64,000 nt of DNA, taken from the NCBI GenBank assembly GCA_947581855.1, contig CANPVZ010000006.1:115195-179194 (forward strand), written 5' to 3'. The translations under genes and the position numbers were made by a program. The notes under the pieces were generated by a model. The model saw only the letters and a program-made list of their open reading frames with translations, ran no database searches and was not told where the DNA came from. Source of the stretch: an uncultured Phocaeicola sp. (GTDB lineage: Bacteria; Bacteroidota; Bacteroidia; Bacteroidales; Bacteroidaceae). This document shows positions 43,576 through 52,761 of the stretch, piece after piece (the first letter of the stretch is position 1; each line of letters begins with the position of its first letter).

Positions 43576-44394
43576 ATGTTTCGTAAGCTGAGATTTCCCA
43601 TATACACTTTCTTTCCGGTAGAAACCGTTGATGAAGCTTCTGTTCATACGGACGCAGTACATGCGAATAAGGATGGCGGATGGTGGGATGTACATACACA
43701 CCGTTTGGATGGAGATTTACAACATGCTGTTTGGAGTTGCGGGTGGAAAGACACAGTGGAGCTTTCTCCTGTTTCCGGTAGAAAGCCGGAGGATTCTTTT
43801 CCGGTTGATTCCTGCTTAATGGAAGAAATCCCTGGTATTTCGAAGGCCCATCCTATTTATATATCGGTAGGGATTCATCCTTGGTATCTGACAGAAGCAA
43901 ACTTTTCCGAACAATGGCGATGGTTAACGGAATCGGTTCGTAGCGAGCGAGTGGTTGCCATTGGGGAGGCAGGTCTGGATAAAGCAGTGGAGGTTCCTTT
44001 TGAATTGCAATTGTCGGCATTCCGTCGGGTGATTGGTGTTGCCGATGAATACGGTTTTCCTCTGATTATCCATGCAGTGAAAGCTTCGAACGAAATTCTG
44101 GAACTTAAAAAGAAACTGCGTCCGCGTAACCCTTGGATTATTCATGGCTTCCGTGGAAAAAAAGAATTAGCGCAAGCCTATTTGCGGAACGGCATTTATC
44201 TCTCTTACGGGGCGCGATATCAGGAAGAGGCTTTGCGTTCCACTCCTTTGGATTATCTGTTTCTCGAAACGGACGAAAGCGTAGCGGATATTCAGGAATT
44301 GTATATGCGTGCGGCAAAGATTCTGGAAGTCCCGGAGATAAATTTGCGGGAAAAGGTACGGCAAAACATTAACAAACTCTTTTTTAGGCATTAA
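43576..44394 (+). CDS. TatD-family metal-dependent hydrolase
   Basis: 272 residues from ATG 43576. WDVHTHRLD (HxH metal site), SVGIHPWYL, VAIGEAGLDKA (conserved Glu), LIIHAVKASNEI, PWIIHGFRG and FLETDES (conserved Asp) are in TatD order. TatD proteins are 3'-5' nucleases or related phosphoesterases. The N-terminal 40 residues before the HxH motif are longer than usual. Follows yidD with 20 bp. Confidence 0.88.
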   Translation: MFRKLRFPIYTFFPVETVDEASVHTDAVHANKDGGWWDVHTHRLDGDLQHAVWSCGWKDTVELSPVSGRKPEDSFPVDSCLMEEIPGISKAHPIYISVGIHPWYLTEANFSEQWRWLTESVRSERVVAIGEAGLDKAVEVPFELQLSAFRRVIGVADEYGFPLIIHAVKASNEILELKKKLRPRNPWIIHGFRGKKELAQAYLRNGIYLSYGARYQEEALRSTPLDYLFLETDESVADIQELYMRAAKILEVPEINLREKVRQNINKLFFRH

Positions 44395-44397
44395 GAG

Positions 44398-44428
44398 TTG
44401 TATCTTCGAATAAAGAGTCGTACTTTTG
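44398..44428 (+). promoter_or_regulatory. tyrS promoter
   Basis: TTG at 44398-44400, 20-bp gap, then TACTTTTG at 44421-44428 (TAnnTTTG). Overlaps the end of the tatD gene region by only a few bases. Confidence 0.75.
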
Positions 44429-44472
44429 CACGCAGACGTATAAAATCTAAACATTTAAATGATAATCATTCG

Positions 44473-45765
44473 ATGAATTTTGTAGAAGAATTAAGATGGC
44501 GTGGAATGGTGCATACAATGATGCCTGGCACCGAAGAGTTGTTAGAAAAAGAACAAGTGACGGCTTATATCGGGTTTGATCCGACGGCCGACTCTTTGCA
44601 TATCGGTCACCTTTGCAGTGTGATGATATTGCGTCATTTTCAGCGTTGCGGTCACAAGCCGATAGTCTTGATTGGAGGCGCTACGGGGATGATAGGCGAC
44701 CCTTCGGGCAAGTCGCAGGAACGTAATTTGCTTACCGAAGAGACTTTGCATCATAATCTGGAAGGTATGAAAGCACAACTGAGTAAGTTCCTTGACTTTG
44801 ATTCGGATGCGCCGAATCATGCGGAGCTGGTAAATAATTACGACTGGATGAAGAACTTTACTTTCCTTGAATTTGCACGTGAGGTGGGTAAACATATCAC
44901 CGTTAACTATATGATGGCAAAAGATTCCGTACAGAAACGCTTGAATGGTGAAGCGCGTGACGGATTGTCGTTTACGGAATTTACTTACCAATTGTTGCAG
45001 GGATACGATTTCCTACATTTATATGAGACAAAAGGTTGCAAACTTCAGATGGGAGGTTCCGACCAATGGGGAAACATTACCACCGGTGCGGAATTGATTC
45101 GTCGTACAAACGGCGGTGAAGTGTATGCCTTGACTTGTCCGTTGATTACCAAAGCTGATGGCGGTAAGTTCGGTAAAACAGAATCGGGTAACATTTGGTT
45201 AGATCCGCGCTACACTTCTCCTTATAAATTCTATCAGTTCTGGTTGAATGTAAGCGATGAAGACGCAGCCCGTTATATTAAAATCTTCACTTCCTTGAGT
45301 AAGGACGAAGTGGAAGCTTTGACAGCGGAACACGCCGAAGCGCCTCATTTGCGTGTGCTTCAGAAACGCTTGGCAAAAGAAGTCACTATTATGGTTCACT
45401 CGGAAGAAGACTATAACGCAGCAGTGGAAGCATCCAATATCTTGTTTGGAAACGCTACTTCGGAGGCATTGAAGAAATTAGACGAAGACACTTTGCTTGC
45501 CGTATTCGAAGGAGTTCCGCAGTTCGAAATCTCAAAAGACGCTTTGGCCGGTGGAGTGAAAGCGGTAGATTTGTTTGTGGAGAATGCGGCTGTGTTTGCC
45601 TCCAAAGGTGAAATGCGTAAGTTAGTTCAAGGTGGAGGTGTTTCTTTAAATAAAGAGAAATTGGCGGCTTTCGACCAAGAGATTACTACCGGCGATTTGC
45701 TCAACGGCAAATATCTGTTGGTACAGCGGGGAAAGAAAAACTATTACTTGTTGATAGCGAAATAA
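44473..45765 (+). CDS. tyrS: tyrosyl-tRNA synthetase
   Basis: 430 residues from ATG 44473; an upstream frame extension (to 44398) would run through the promoter and is rejected. Class I motif as [16 protein letters not shown] (HIGH), [13 protein letters not shown] (KMSKS equivalent, here KFGKT) and [19 protein letters not shown]-terminal S4 domain is at [13 protein letters not shown]. Charges tRNA-Tyr. Confidence 0.96.
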   Translation: MNFVEELRWRGMVHTMMPGTEELLEKEQVTAYIGFDPTADSLHIGHLCSVMILRHFQRCGHKPIVLIGGATGMIGDPSGKSQERNLLTEETLHHNLEGMKAQLSKFLDFDSDAPNHAELVNNYDWMKNFTFLEFAREVGKHITVNYMMAKDSVQKRLNGEARDGLSFTEFTYQLLQGYDFLHLYETKGCKLQMGGSDQWGNITTGAELIRRTNGGEVYALTCPLITKADGGKFGKTESGNIWLDPRYTSPYKFYQFWLNVSDEDAARYIKIFTSLSKDEVEALTAEHAEAPHLRVLQKRLAKEVTIMVHSEEDYNAAVEASNILFGNATSEALKKLDEDTLLAVFEGVPQFEISKDALAGGVKAVDLFVENAAVFASKGEMRKLVQGGGVSLNKEKLAAFDQEITTGDLLNGKYLLVQRGKKNYYLLIAK

Positions 45766-45792
45766 GAAACAATTTCAATTTTTATATTTTTC

Positions 45793-45846
45793 CGGACTCC
45801 GGTTCCGCCTTCGGGCAGGGCCGGAGTCCGTTTTTTATGCTTCTAT
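45793..45846 (+). terminator. terminator after tyrS
   Basis: CGGACTCCGG (45793-45802) and CCGGAGTCCG (45831-45840) with a 28-nt loop, then six T. Confidence 0.9.
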
Positions 45847-45930
45847 AGTCTTCAACAAATTTCGTACCAGATAATATAGGTAGAATGAATAATCAAGATT
45901 TACTACTATAATCAAGTGAGGTAACCGCTA

Positions 45931-46055
45931 CAGCGGAAAGTGTTTTATTATCAGAAATAAAGTGTTTCATATGTTTAAAACAAAATGTTTCATTAAGAGA
46001 AACAAAGTGTTTTGACCTATTGAAACAAAGTGTTTTTACCCTATAAAACACTTTT
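45931..46055 (-). repeat. phased palindrome array C (5 units, 22/23-bp pitch)
   Basis: Five units of the form GAAACAAAGTGTTTC (half-sites GAAACA and TGTTTC). The GTGTTT blocks (one ATGTTT) start at 45940, 45962, 45985, 46007 and 46030, alternating 22 and 23 bp. The array ends in AAAGTGTTTT, 8-nt loop, AAAACACTTTTTT, a terminator-like hairpin at 46027-46055. The half-site of one unit can pair with the next half-site of the following unit, giving a ladder of small hairpins in RNA. The sequence differs from arrays A and B, yet the unit count and pitch are the same. Function unknown. The strand is arbitrary. Confidence 0.75.
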
Positions 46056-46247
46056 TTAAGACAGTGTAATCTCCGTTGATTCATAGTTAATCTCTTATTA
46101 ATAAGTACGATATACGTTCTATTCTCTTGAAGTTTTTATGCATTCCGGTTCTGTTCCCTTTTCTCCGCCCAAATGAGATGGGATGCAAGGAGGATAGAGA
46201 GAAAATACGATATACGGATTCTTTACCATAATACATTTTGGCAGACA

Positions 46248-46345
46248 ACCTGACATCTGTCACATCGGACGAGCCCTATAGAAATGGTAAATTAGTGTAT
46301 AACAATTTATTATATGCGTTGTGACGGATGTGACAGATGTCAGGT
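46248..46345. repeat. 19-bp perfect inverted repeat
   Basis: ACCTGACATCTGTCACATC (46248-46266) and GATGTGACAGATGTCAGGT (46327-46345) with a 60-bp centre. Each arm contains the near-palindrome TGACATCTGTCA. A T-run follows at about 46347-46364, then G9. Terminator, integration remnant or small invertible segment are possible. Confidence 0.7.
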
Positions 46346-46364
46346 GCCTTTTTAATTTTTTTTT

Positions 46365-46373
46365 GGGGGGGGG
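46365..46373. repeat. G9 tract
   Basis: Nine G after a run of T; unlike the two G10 tracts it is not followed by TAAAT or a -7 box. Confidence 0.7.
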
Positions 46374-46592
46374 AAGGGAGAGAGGTAAGTCCGAGCAGTA
46401 TCCGAATAGAAAAGCTTTAGAAAAACAGTTTGTTATCGTGGTGGGTGCAGAACTGTCTTTTCGGGCCGGATGAGGGTAGCTTTTCTCATGATAGTCGGGA
46501 CATCTCTTTATCATAGTGAGTTATCTTCTCTTTGGGTGATAACTATATAAGAGGCTTTTTTTGAGCAGAAACGATAAAAAATGAAAGAAATA

Positions 46593-46624
46593 TTTGGTAG
46601 TTTAGACAATCCCCGCTATCTTTG
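46593..46624 (+). promoter_or_regulatory. tRNA-Gln promoter
   Basis: TTTG at 46593-46596, 20-bp gap, TATCTTTG at 46617-46624, a textbook Bacteroidota promoter 31 bp before the tRNA. Confidence 0.85.
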
Positions 46625-46655
46625 CAGCGCTTTTTAAAAGAAAGCATATAATGAT

Positions 46656-46729
46656 TGGACTATGGTGTAATGGTAGCACAACAGGTTTTGGTTCTGTTTG
46701 CCCAGGTTCGAATCCTGGTAGTCCAACCA
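46656..46729 (+). tRNA. tRNA-Gln (anticodon TTG)
   Basis: Acceptor arms TGGACTA and TAGTCCA, discriminator A and encoded CCA (46727-46729). The D arm contains TGGTAGCA, the anticodon stem-loop reads CAGGTTTTGGTTCTG with anticodon TTG, and the T arm is CCAGGTTCGAATCCTGG. Reads CAA/CAG. Followed by a terminator and a decayed gene. Confidence 0.93.
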
Positions 46730-46735
46730 AGGAAA

Positions 46736-46769
46736 AAGTTCTGAGAGATTTTCTCTTGGAACTTTTTTT
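46736..46769 (+). terminator. terminator after tRNA-Gln
   Basis: AAGTTC / GAACTT outer arms, GAGA / TCTC inner arms, then seven T. Confidence 0.85.
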
Positions 46770-46914
46770 GTTGGACCTCGCTCTTGATACTTCTGTAGTC
46801 TTACTCTAAAAATGCTTTTTAATTTTTCTATTCTAAATATAAAAAAGCATGTTGAGGAATTGAATCATTATGTATTTGCCTTCTCTCCTGTTATATTTAA
46901 CTCCATTTTAAAGG

Positions 46915-47238
46915 ATGAGATGGAGAACCGGAACAAGTTCTTTGAATAATCAAGTTGTACTATTTCTAGGTGGAGAAATATTTATGGGACATGTCTATAA
47001 ACGAGATACATATGACAATCCTTTTGAATACACTCTTCCAAACGATAAATTTTATCCGGATAAAATAGAAGAGAATAAATAACGTTTAATATGAAAAAGA
47101 TCGTGGAATAATTATTGGCATAATAAACATTCACGAAGATTTTGCGTTTCATGGTATGGCATATAATGTCGGTGTGGCGATTCTATAGAGGTTTACGGGC
47201 AATATCGGGTGTTTAACGAGAAGCCGATTAAAAAATAA
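46915..47238 (+). pseudogene. decayed gene downstream of tRNA-Gln
   Basis: An open frame from ATG 46915 to TAA 47082 ends with GEIFMGHVYKRDTYDNPFEY and DKFYPDKIEENK. After an interruption the coding trace continues as RGIIIGIINIHEDFAFHGMA and YNVGVAIL (stop at about 47189), then in another frame VYGQYRVFNEKPIKK to the TAA at 47236-47238. Together they look like the C-terminal 100 residues of one protein broken by frameshifts and lacking its N-terminus. I cannot name the family. The location beside a tRNA fits loss of an acquired gene. Confidence 0.5.
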
Positions 47239-47246
47239 TAAATTGG

Positions 47247-48203
47247 ATGAAACGGCAGATGGTGTATATAGTAGGGTTGTTTTTCGTGTTTTCTTTTGCT
47301 TACGGAAGTCATAGAAAGATGTTTCTGAAGGAAAACATTTATGATGAATACCCTATCGATACGGTGCAAGGACCCTATATGGAATTACCTTTGCCCGAAG
47401 TTCCTTCTACTTTGCGCGAGCCGCAAAAGCGAGCCGCTTTTCTTTTGCAACATTTTTGGGATAAAATGGATTTCGCCGATACGTTGCGAAGCCACAACCG
47501 AAATTTTATAGAACAGAATTTTGTCAATTTCTTATCTATATTTCCTCATGCCGACATCACCGAACTTCCTCCGGCGGTAAGCCGTTTGTTAAATCTGGCA
47601 GAAAAAGATAAGGAAGCTTATATATTATTGGTGGATGTAGCAAGGAAGTATTTATATGAATTGGAGTCTCCTTTGTTCAATGAAGACTATTACCTATTGT
47701 TTTTGAACGAAATAGTGCGTTCGTCTATATTGGACAAGTATGAAAAAGCCCGTCCCGCTTATTGGCTAAGCGTGGCGCGGAAGAATCGTCCGGGTACGAA
47801 GGCGGCTGACTTCGGTTATATAGATCGTCAAAAAAGGAAACATACCCTTTATAATATGAAGACCCGCAAAATTTTAATCGTATTTTACGATCCCGGGTGT
47901 GAGCATTGTATGGAAGTAATAGATATATTGAGTACTAATGAGACTATCCGTAATTGCATAGAGGACGGGCGATTGAGTGTCATGGCCGTTTACGCTGACG
48001 GCGATAGCTCTTTATGGTATGCTAAGCAAAATATGCCGGTAGGTTGGTTAGATGTTTTGGACATCACCGGAGTTCAGGAGCGGGAGCATTATGTATTGCG
48101 TACATTGCCCACCCTTTACCTTCTTGATGAAAATAAGAAAGTCCTGTTGAAAGATACTAGTGTAGAGACTTTGGAAACGTATTTAGTTACAATTGAAAAT
48201 TGA
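47247..48203 (+). CDS. DUF5106-type secreted thioredoxin-like protein
   Basis: 318 residues. Signal peptide to about residue 20 (VGLFFVFSFAYGS). Residues about 40-165 form the helical DUF5106-like region with KRAAFLLQHFWDKMDFADTL. The C-terminal part is thioredoxin-like: GTKAADFGYIDRQKRKHTLY, ILIVFYDPGCEHCMEVI (CEHC as the active-site CxxC) and LRTLPTLYLLDENKKVLL. Probably a periplasmic thiol-disulphide protein. It is followed 3 bp later by a small membrane peptide gene. Confidence 0.85.
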   Translation: MKRQMVYIVGLFFVFSFAYGSHRKMFLKENIYDEYPIDTVQGPYMELPLPEVPSTLREPQKRAAFLLQHFWDKMDFADTLRSHNRNFIEQNFVNFLSIFPHADITELPPAVSRLLNLAEKDKEAYILLVDVARKYLYELESPLFNEDYYLLFLNEIVRSSILDKYEKARPAYWLSVARKNRPGTKAADFGYIDRQKRKHTLYNMKTRKILIVFYDPGCEHCMEVIDILSTNETIRNCIEDGRLSVMAVYADGDSSLWYAKQNMPVGWLDVLDITGVQEREHYVLRTLPTLYLLDENKKVLLKDTSVETLETYLVTIEN

Positions 48204-48206
48204 AAT

Positions 48207-48356
48207 ATGAAAAGTCCGGCATATATAAAATTTTGGATGAAGTTGCCGCTCAAAATATGTATGTTGATTCTGGCAGGACTCTGTGTAATAGGTGCGGTAT
48301 TGATTAGCATATTGTTGTGGGTAGCAAAAGTCTGTTCTTGCCGGAAGTCCCGTTAA
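48207..48356 (+). CDS. 49-aa single-pass membrane peptide
   Basis: ATG 48207, TAA 48354-48356. MKSPAYIKFWMKLPLKICML leads into a hydrophobic helix (residues about 17-42) and ends AKVCSCRKSR. Starts 3 bp after the DUF5106 gene, so it is translated from the same message. Two Cys next to the membrane (CSC) invite the idea of a thiol exchange with the CxxC neighbour; this is inference. No family recognised. Confidence 0.6.
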   Translation: MKSPAYIKFWMKLPLKICMLILAGLCVIGAVLISILLWVAKVCSCRKSR

Positions 48357-48515
48357 CAGGCTACTTTGAAAATAAGATGATTGGCTTAAATTCTTTATTC
48401 TCCTTTTTGTTTCTGGGATAACAATTAATGTTTTTTAATTAGGTAAATATTAAACTTTTATGGATATTTGCTGTCGAAAACTATAAATTGTTAAGGATTA
48501 CTTCGATACAACACT

Positions 48516-49598
48516 ATGAATAAAAAACTGAAATGGGGACTTATCGGTGTGATAGGTCTGGGATTAATTGGATGGGGTATTTATTCGCAATTGCCGAAAA
48601 CAAATGAAGAATTGGCGGCGGCGGATAAAATGATGAAAAATAATAATCCGAATAAGAGGGCGCTGAAGGTAAATGCAAAAATTGTGAAACCACAATTGCT
48701 GGTAGATGAATTCCCTATAACAGGCGTGTTGTTGCCGGATGAAGAAGTGGACTTGTCGTTCGAAACTTCCGGAAAGGTGGTTGAAATTAATTTTGAAGAA
48801 GGTACAACTGTAAAGAAAGGACAATTGCTGGCAAAGGTAAACGACCGCCAGTTACAGGCACAGTTGCAGCGCTTGTTGGCGCAGTTGAAGTTGGCCGAAG
48901 ATCGGGTGTTTCGTCAGAGCGCTTTGCTTGAAAGGGATGCGGTAAGTAAAGAAGCTTACGAGCAGGTAAAGACCGATTTGGCTACATTGAAAGCTGATAT
49001 CGATATTGTGAAAGCGAATATAGATTTAACGGAACTCCGTGCTCCGTTTGACGGTGTAATCGGTTTACGTCAAATCAGTGTGGGTTCTTATGCGTCGCCT
49101 ACTACTATGGTAGCCAAACTGACAAAGATTTCTCCTTTAAAAGTTCAGTTCTCCGTTCCCGAGCGTTATGCTAACCAAATAAAAAAGGGAACTAAATTAA
49201 CTTTCAACATAGACGGAAAACTAGATTCGTTCCCAGCTGAAGTGTATGCGGTGGAGTCGACAATCGATCCCAACATGCACAATTTTATGGTGCGTGCCCT
49301 GTATCCGAATACAGGACGGACTTTGATGCCGGGACGTTATGCGAGTATCCGGCTGAAGAAACAGGAAATACCGAATGCGATAGCGATTCCTTCCGAAGCG
49401 ATTGTTCCGGAAATGGGTAAGGATAAAGTTTTTGTGTACAGAGCGGGTAAGGCGGAACCGGTGGATGTGGTTACTGGCTTGCGTACAGATGCGGAAGTGC
49501 AGGTAGTGAGAGGGTTGCAAATGGGGGATACTATTATTGTGTCCGGAACCTTGCAGTTGCGGACAGGATTGCCTGTAGAACTTGATAATATAGACTAA
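48516..49598 (+). CDS. RND efflux periplasmic adaptor (membrane fusion protein)
   Basis: 360 residues. An N-terminal membrane helix (WGLIGVIGLGLIGWGIYS) is followed by an adaptor core: VDLSFETSGKVVEINFEEGT and VKKGQLLAKVND (lipoyl half), a coiled coil about 110-150, then ELRAPFDGVIGLRQISVGSY (second lipoyl half) and the beta-barrel and MP domains. No lipobox, so anchoring is by the helix. It links the inner-membrane pump to TolC. First gene of a three-gene efflux operon; the pump gene begins 12 bp later. Confidence 0.93.
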   Translation: MNKKLKWGLIGVIGLGLIGWGIYSQLPKTNEELAAADKMMKNNNPNKRALKVNAKIVKPQLLVDEFPITGVLLPDEEVDLSFETSGKVVEINFEEGTTVKKGQLLAKVNDRQLQAQLQRLLAQLKLAEDRVFRQSALLERDAVSKEAYEQVKTDLATLKADIDIVKANIDLTELRAPFDGVIGLRQISVGSYASPTTMVAKLTKISPLKVQFSVPERYANQIKKGTKLTFNIDGKLDSFPAEVYAVESTIDPNMHNFMVRALYPNTGRTLMPGRYASIRLKKQEIPNAIAIPSEAIVPEMGKDKVFVYRAGKAEPVDVVTGLRTDAEVQVVRGLQMGDTIIVSGTLQLRTGLPVELDNID

Positions 49599-49610
49599 TA
49601 GCTGGGCCAT

Positions 49611-52600
49611 ATGAATATATCTGAATTAAGTATTCGTCGTCCGGTATTGGCGACTGTCTTGACTGTCATTATCCTGTTGTTCGGTTTTATCGGTTACACT
49701 TATTTAGGTGTTCGTGAATACCCTTCGGTAGATAATCCTATTATCTCCGTTTCATGTTCCTATCCGGGAGCGAATGCCGATGTAATTGACAATCAGATAA
49801 CTGAACCGCTTGAGCAGAATATCAATGGTATTCCGGGCATTCGTTCGCTTTCCAGTGTTAGCCAGCAGGGGCAGAGCCGTATTACGGTAGAGTTCGAACT
49901 CTCGGTCGATTTGGAAACAGCGGCTAATGATGTGCGCGATAAGGTTTCGCGTGCTCAGCGTTATTTGCCGCGCGATTGTGACCCTCCAACCGTGTCGAAG
50001 GCAGATGCTGACGCTATGCCTATTTTGATGGTAGCCTTGCAGAGTGATAAGCGCTCGTTATTAGAGTTGAGTGAAATAGCCGATTTGACGGTAAAAGAAC
50101 AGCTTCAAACCATTCCGGATGTAAGTAGCGTCTCCATTTGGGGAGAGAAAAAATATTCCATGCGTCTTTGGCTAGATCCTATTAAGATGGCGGGTTACGG
50201 CCTGACGCCGATGGATGTAAAGAATGCGGTGGATAATGAGAATGTGGAACTTCCCTCGGGTAGTATCGAAGGAAATACCGTTGAACTGACTATTCGTACT
50301 TTGGGATTGATGCATACGGCAGAAGAGTTTAACAATCTCATTATAAAAGAAGATAATAACCAGATTATTCGTTTCAGCGATATCGGTCGCGCAGAGCTGG
50401 GCCCGGCGGATATACGCAGTTATATGAAAATGAACGGGGTGCCGATGGTAGGAGTGGTAGTGATTCCACAACCCGGCGCTAACCATATAGAGATTGCGGA
50501 TGCTGTGTACAAACGTATGGAGCAAATGCAGAAAGATTTGCCCGATGATGTACATTATACCTATGGTTTCGATAACACGAAATTCATCCGTGCTTCCATC
50601 AACGAGGTGAAAGAAACTGTATACATTGCTTTCATCCTGGTAATTATTATCATCTTTCTTTTCTTGCGTGACTGGCGTGTCACGTTGATTCCATGTATTG
50701 TAATTCCTGTCTCCCTTATCGGCGCATTCTTTGTAATGTACTTGGCGGGATTCTCTATCAACGTGCTATCCATGCTTGCCGTGGTGCTTGCCGTAGGATT
50801 GGTGGTGGATGATGCCATTGTGATGACGGAAAACATATATATACGTATTGAGCGGGGAATGAACCCGAAAGAAGCCGGTATAGAAGGAGCGAAGGAGATA
50901 TTTTTTGCCGTCATTTCTACTACAATCACTTTGGTGGCGGTATTTTTCCCTATCGTTTTTATGCAAGGAACTACCGGTCGGTTATTCCGTGAGTTCAGTA
51001 TCGTGATATCCGGTTCGGTAATTATCTCTTCTTTTGCCGCCCTTACTTTCACACCGATGCTGGCTACCAAATTACTGGTAAGGCAAGAAAAGAAGAACTG
51101 GCTTTATCGCAAGACGGAACCGTTCTTCGAGGGGATGAATCGTTTCTATAGTCGTTCGTTAGGTGCCTTCTTGCGTAAGCGCTGGATAGCAATTCCTTTC
51201 ACGGTCATCACCGTATTGTTAATTGCGATTTTGTGGAATGCGATTCCTTCCGAAATGGCTCCTCTGGAAGACCGTTCGCAAATTAATATCAACACACGCG
51301 GAGCAGAGGGAATTACTTACGAATATATACGTGACTATACGGAAGATATTAACCGTTTGGTAGATTCCATTGCACCGGACGCACAAGCGGTGACTGCTCG
51401 GGTGTCGAGCGGAAGCGGAAGTGTGCGCATTCAGTTGAAGGATATGAAGGAACGTGATTATAGCCAGATGGAAGTAGCCGAGGAACTCTCCAAAGCTGTG
51501 CAAACTAAAACCAAGGCGAGGGCTTTCGTCCAACAGTCTTCTTCGTTCGGTGGGCGCCGTGGCGGTATGCCGGTACAATACGTATTGCAGGCTACCAGCA
51601 TTGAGAAGCTTCAGGAGGTATTGCCTAAATTTATGGCGAAGGTCTACGAAAACCCTATGTTTCAAATGGCGGATGTCGACCTGAAGTTCAGCAAGCCGGA
51701 AGCTCGTATCAACATTAATCGGGATAAAGCCAGCATTATGGGGGTAAGTACGAAGAATATCGCACAAACTTTGCAGTATGGTCTGAGTGGACAACGCATG
51801 GGCTATTTTTATATGAACGGGAAACAGTACGAAATATTGGGAGAGATCAACCGTCAGCAACGTAATAAACCGGCAGACCTGACTTCTATCTATATCCGTA
51901 ATGGCAAGGGCGACATGATACAGCTTGATAATTTGATTGAACTGGAGAGTGGTACGGCTCCTCCGAAGTTGTATCGTTACAATCGTTTTGTGTCGGCTAC
52001 CGTTTCTGCCGGATTGGCGAAGGGTAAAACCATCGGGCAGGGTTTGGAAGAGATGGATAAAATTGCTGCCGAGACGTTGGACGATTCATTTCGTACAGCC
52101 CTTGCTGGTGATTCGAAAGAGTATCGTGAGAGTTCTTCCAGCCTGATGTTTGCTTTCATTCTGGCAATCATATTGATTTATCTCATTTTGGCTGCGCAGT
52201 TCGAAAGTTTCAAGGATCCGTTTGTAGTCATGCTAACCGTGCCGTTGGCTATCTCGGGTGCATTAATCTTTATGTATTTCGGCGGCATTACCATGAATAT
52301 TTTCAGTCAGATCGGTATTATCATGCTGATAGGTTTGGTAGCGAAGAACGGTATTCTGATTGTTGAGTTCGCTAACCAAAAGCAAGAGGCGGGCGAGAAC
52401 AAATTACAGGCAATCCGCGATGCGGCGCTTCAACGTCTTCGTCCTATTTTAATGACTAGCGCTTCTACCATTCTGGGTTTGATACCTCTGGCATTTGCCA
52501 GTGGCGAAGGTTGCAACCAGCGTATAGCTATGGGTGTGGCGGTAGTAGGAGGTATGTTGGTTTCCACATTGCTTACCATGTACATTGTGCCGGCCATTTA

Positions 52601-52691
52601 CATGTATATCTCTACGGACAGGATGAAACGAGATAGTGGTGTGCGTCGGTCGTTTTTTAAGAGGAAAAAATCGGAAATACAGAATAAGTAG
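49611..52691 (+). CDS. RND-family multidrug efflux pump (AcrB/MexB type)
   Basis: 1026 residues with the standard 12-helix layout: one N-terminal helix (VLATVLTVIILLFGFIGYTY), a large periplasmic loop, helices 2-6 including AVGLVVDDAIVMTENIYI (the DD pair of the proton relay), a second loop with the Arg/Gly segment SSFGGRRGGMP, and helices 8-12 with MLIGLVAKNGILIVEFANQK (relay Lys) and TSASTILGLIPLAFASGEG. Exports hydrophobic compounds, powered by protons. Substrate not predictable. Between adaptor and TolC genes. Confidence 0.95.
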   Translation: MNISELSIRRPVLATVLTVIILLFGFIGYTYLGVREYPSVDNPIISVSCSYPGANADVIDNQITEPLEQNINGIPGIRSLSSVSQQGQSRITVEFELSVDLETAANDVRDKVSRAQRYLPRDCDPPTVSKADADAMPILMVALQSDKRSLLELSEIADLTVKEQLQTIPDVSSVSIWGEKKYSMRLWLDPIKMAGYGLTPMDVKNAVDNENVELPSGSIEGNTVELTIRTLGLMHTAEEFNNLIIKEDNNQIIRFSDIGRAELGPADIRSYMKMNGVPMVGVVVIPQPGANHIEIADAVYKRMEQMQKDLPDDVHYTYGFDNTKFIRASINEVKETVYIAFILVIIIIFLFLRDWRVTLIPCIVIPVSLIGAFFVMYLAGFSINVLSMLAVVLAVGLVVDDAIVMTENIYIRIERGMNPKEAGIEGAKEIFFAVISTTITLVAVFFPIVFMQGTTGRLFREFSIVISGSVIISSFAALTFTPMLATKLLVRQEKKNWLYRKTEPFFEGMNRFYSRSLGAFLRKRWIAIPFTVITVLLIAILWNAIPSEMAPLEDRSQININTRGAEGITYEYIRDYTEDINRLVDSIAPDAQAVTARVSSGSGSVRIQLKDMKERDYSQMEVAEELSKAVQTKTKARAFVQQSSSFGGRRGGMPVQYVLQATSIEKLQEVLPKFMAKVYENPMFQMADVDLKFSKPEARININRDKASIMGVSTKNIAQTLQYGLSGQRMGYFYMNGKQYEILGEINRQQRNKPADLTSIYIRNGKGDMIQLDNLIELESGTAPPKLYRYNRFVSATVSAGLAKGKTIGQGLEEMDKIAAETLDDSFRTALAGDSKEYRESSSSLMFAFILAIILIYLILAAQFESFKDPFVVMLTVPLAISGALIFMYFGGITMNIFSQIGIIMLIGLVAKNGILIVEFANQKQEAGENKLQAIRDAALQRLRPILMTSASTILGLIPLAFASGEGCNQRIAMGVAVVGGMLVSTLLTMYIVPAIYMYISTDRMKRDSGVRRSFFKRKKSEIQNK

Positions 52692-52761
52692 GGTAGCGCA
52701 GAGAAAAAAGTTATCTCCGTAAGATTCCTTATAAATAGAAATTTGAAAAGATGTTTTTAAG

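Larger units (their letters stand above)
46056..46655. other. intergenic region before tRNA-Gln
   Basis: Besides the inverted repeat 46248-46345, the G9 tract and the tRNA promoter described separately, I see no gene. A minus-strand frame across 46260-46514 is not credible, since it translates repeats. Confidence 0.45.

Noticed and set aside
44398..44472. Longer tyrS start at 44398
   Set aside because: The extension would overlap the promoter (TTG-20-TACTTTTG) and adds a basic tail unlike the family.
45893..46084. A 63-codon minus-strand frame over array C
   Set aside because: It is the translation of the GAAACAAAGTGTTTC repeat and overlaps a terminator-like hairpin.
46260..46514. An 84-codon minus-strand frame
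   Set aside because: It runs through the inverted repeat, the T-run and the G9 tract and has no family features.
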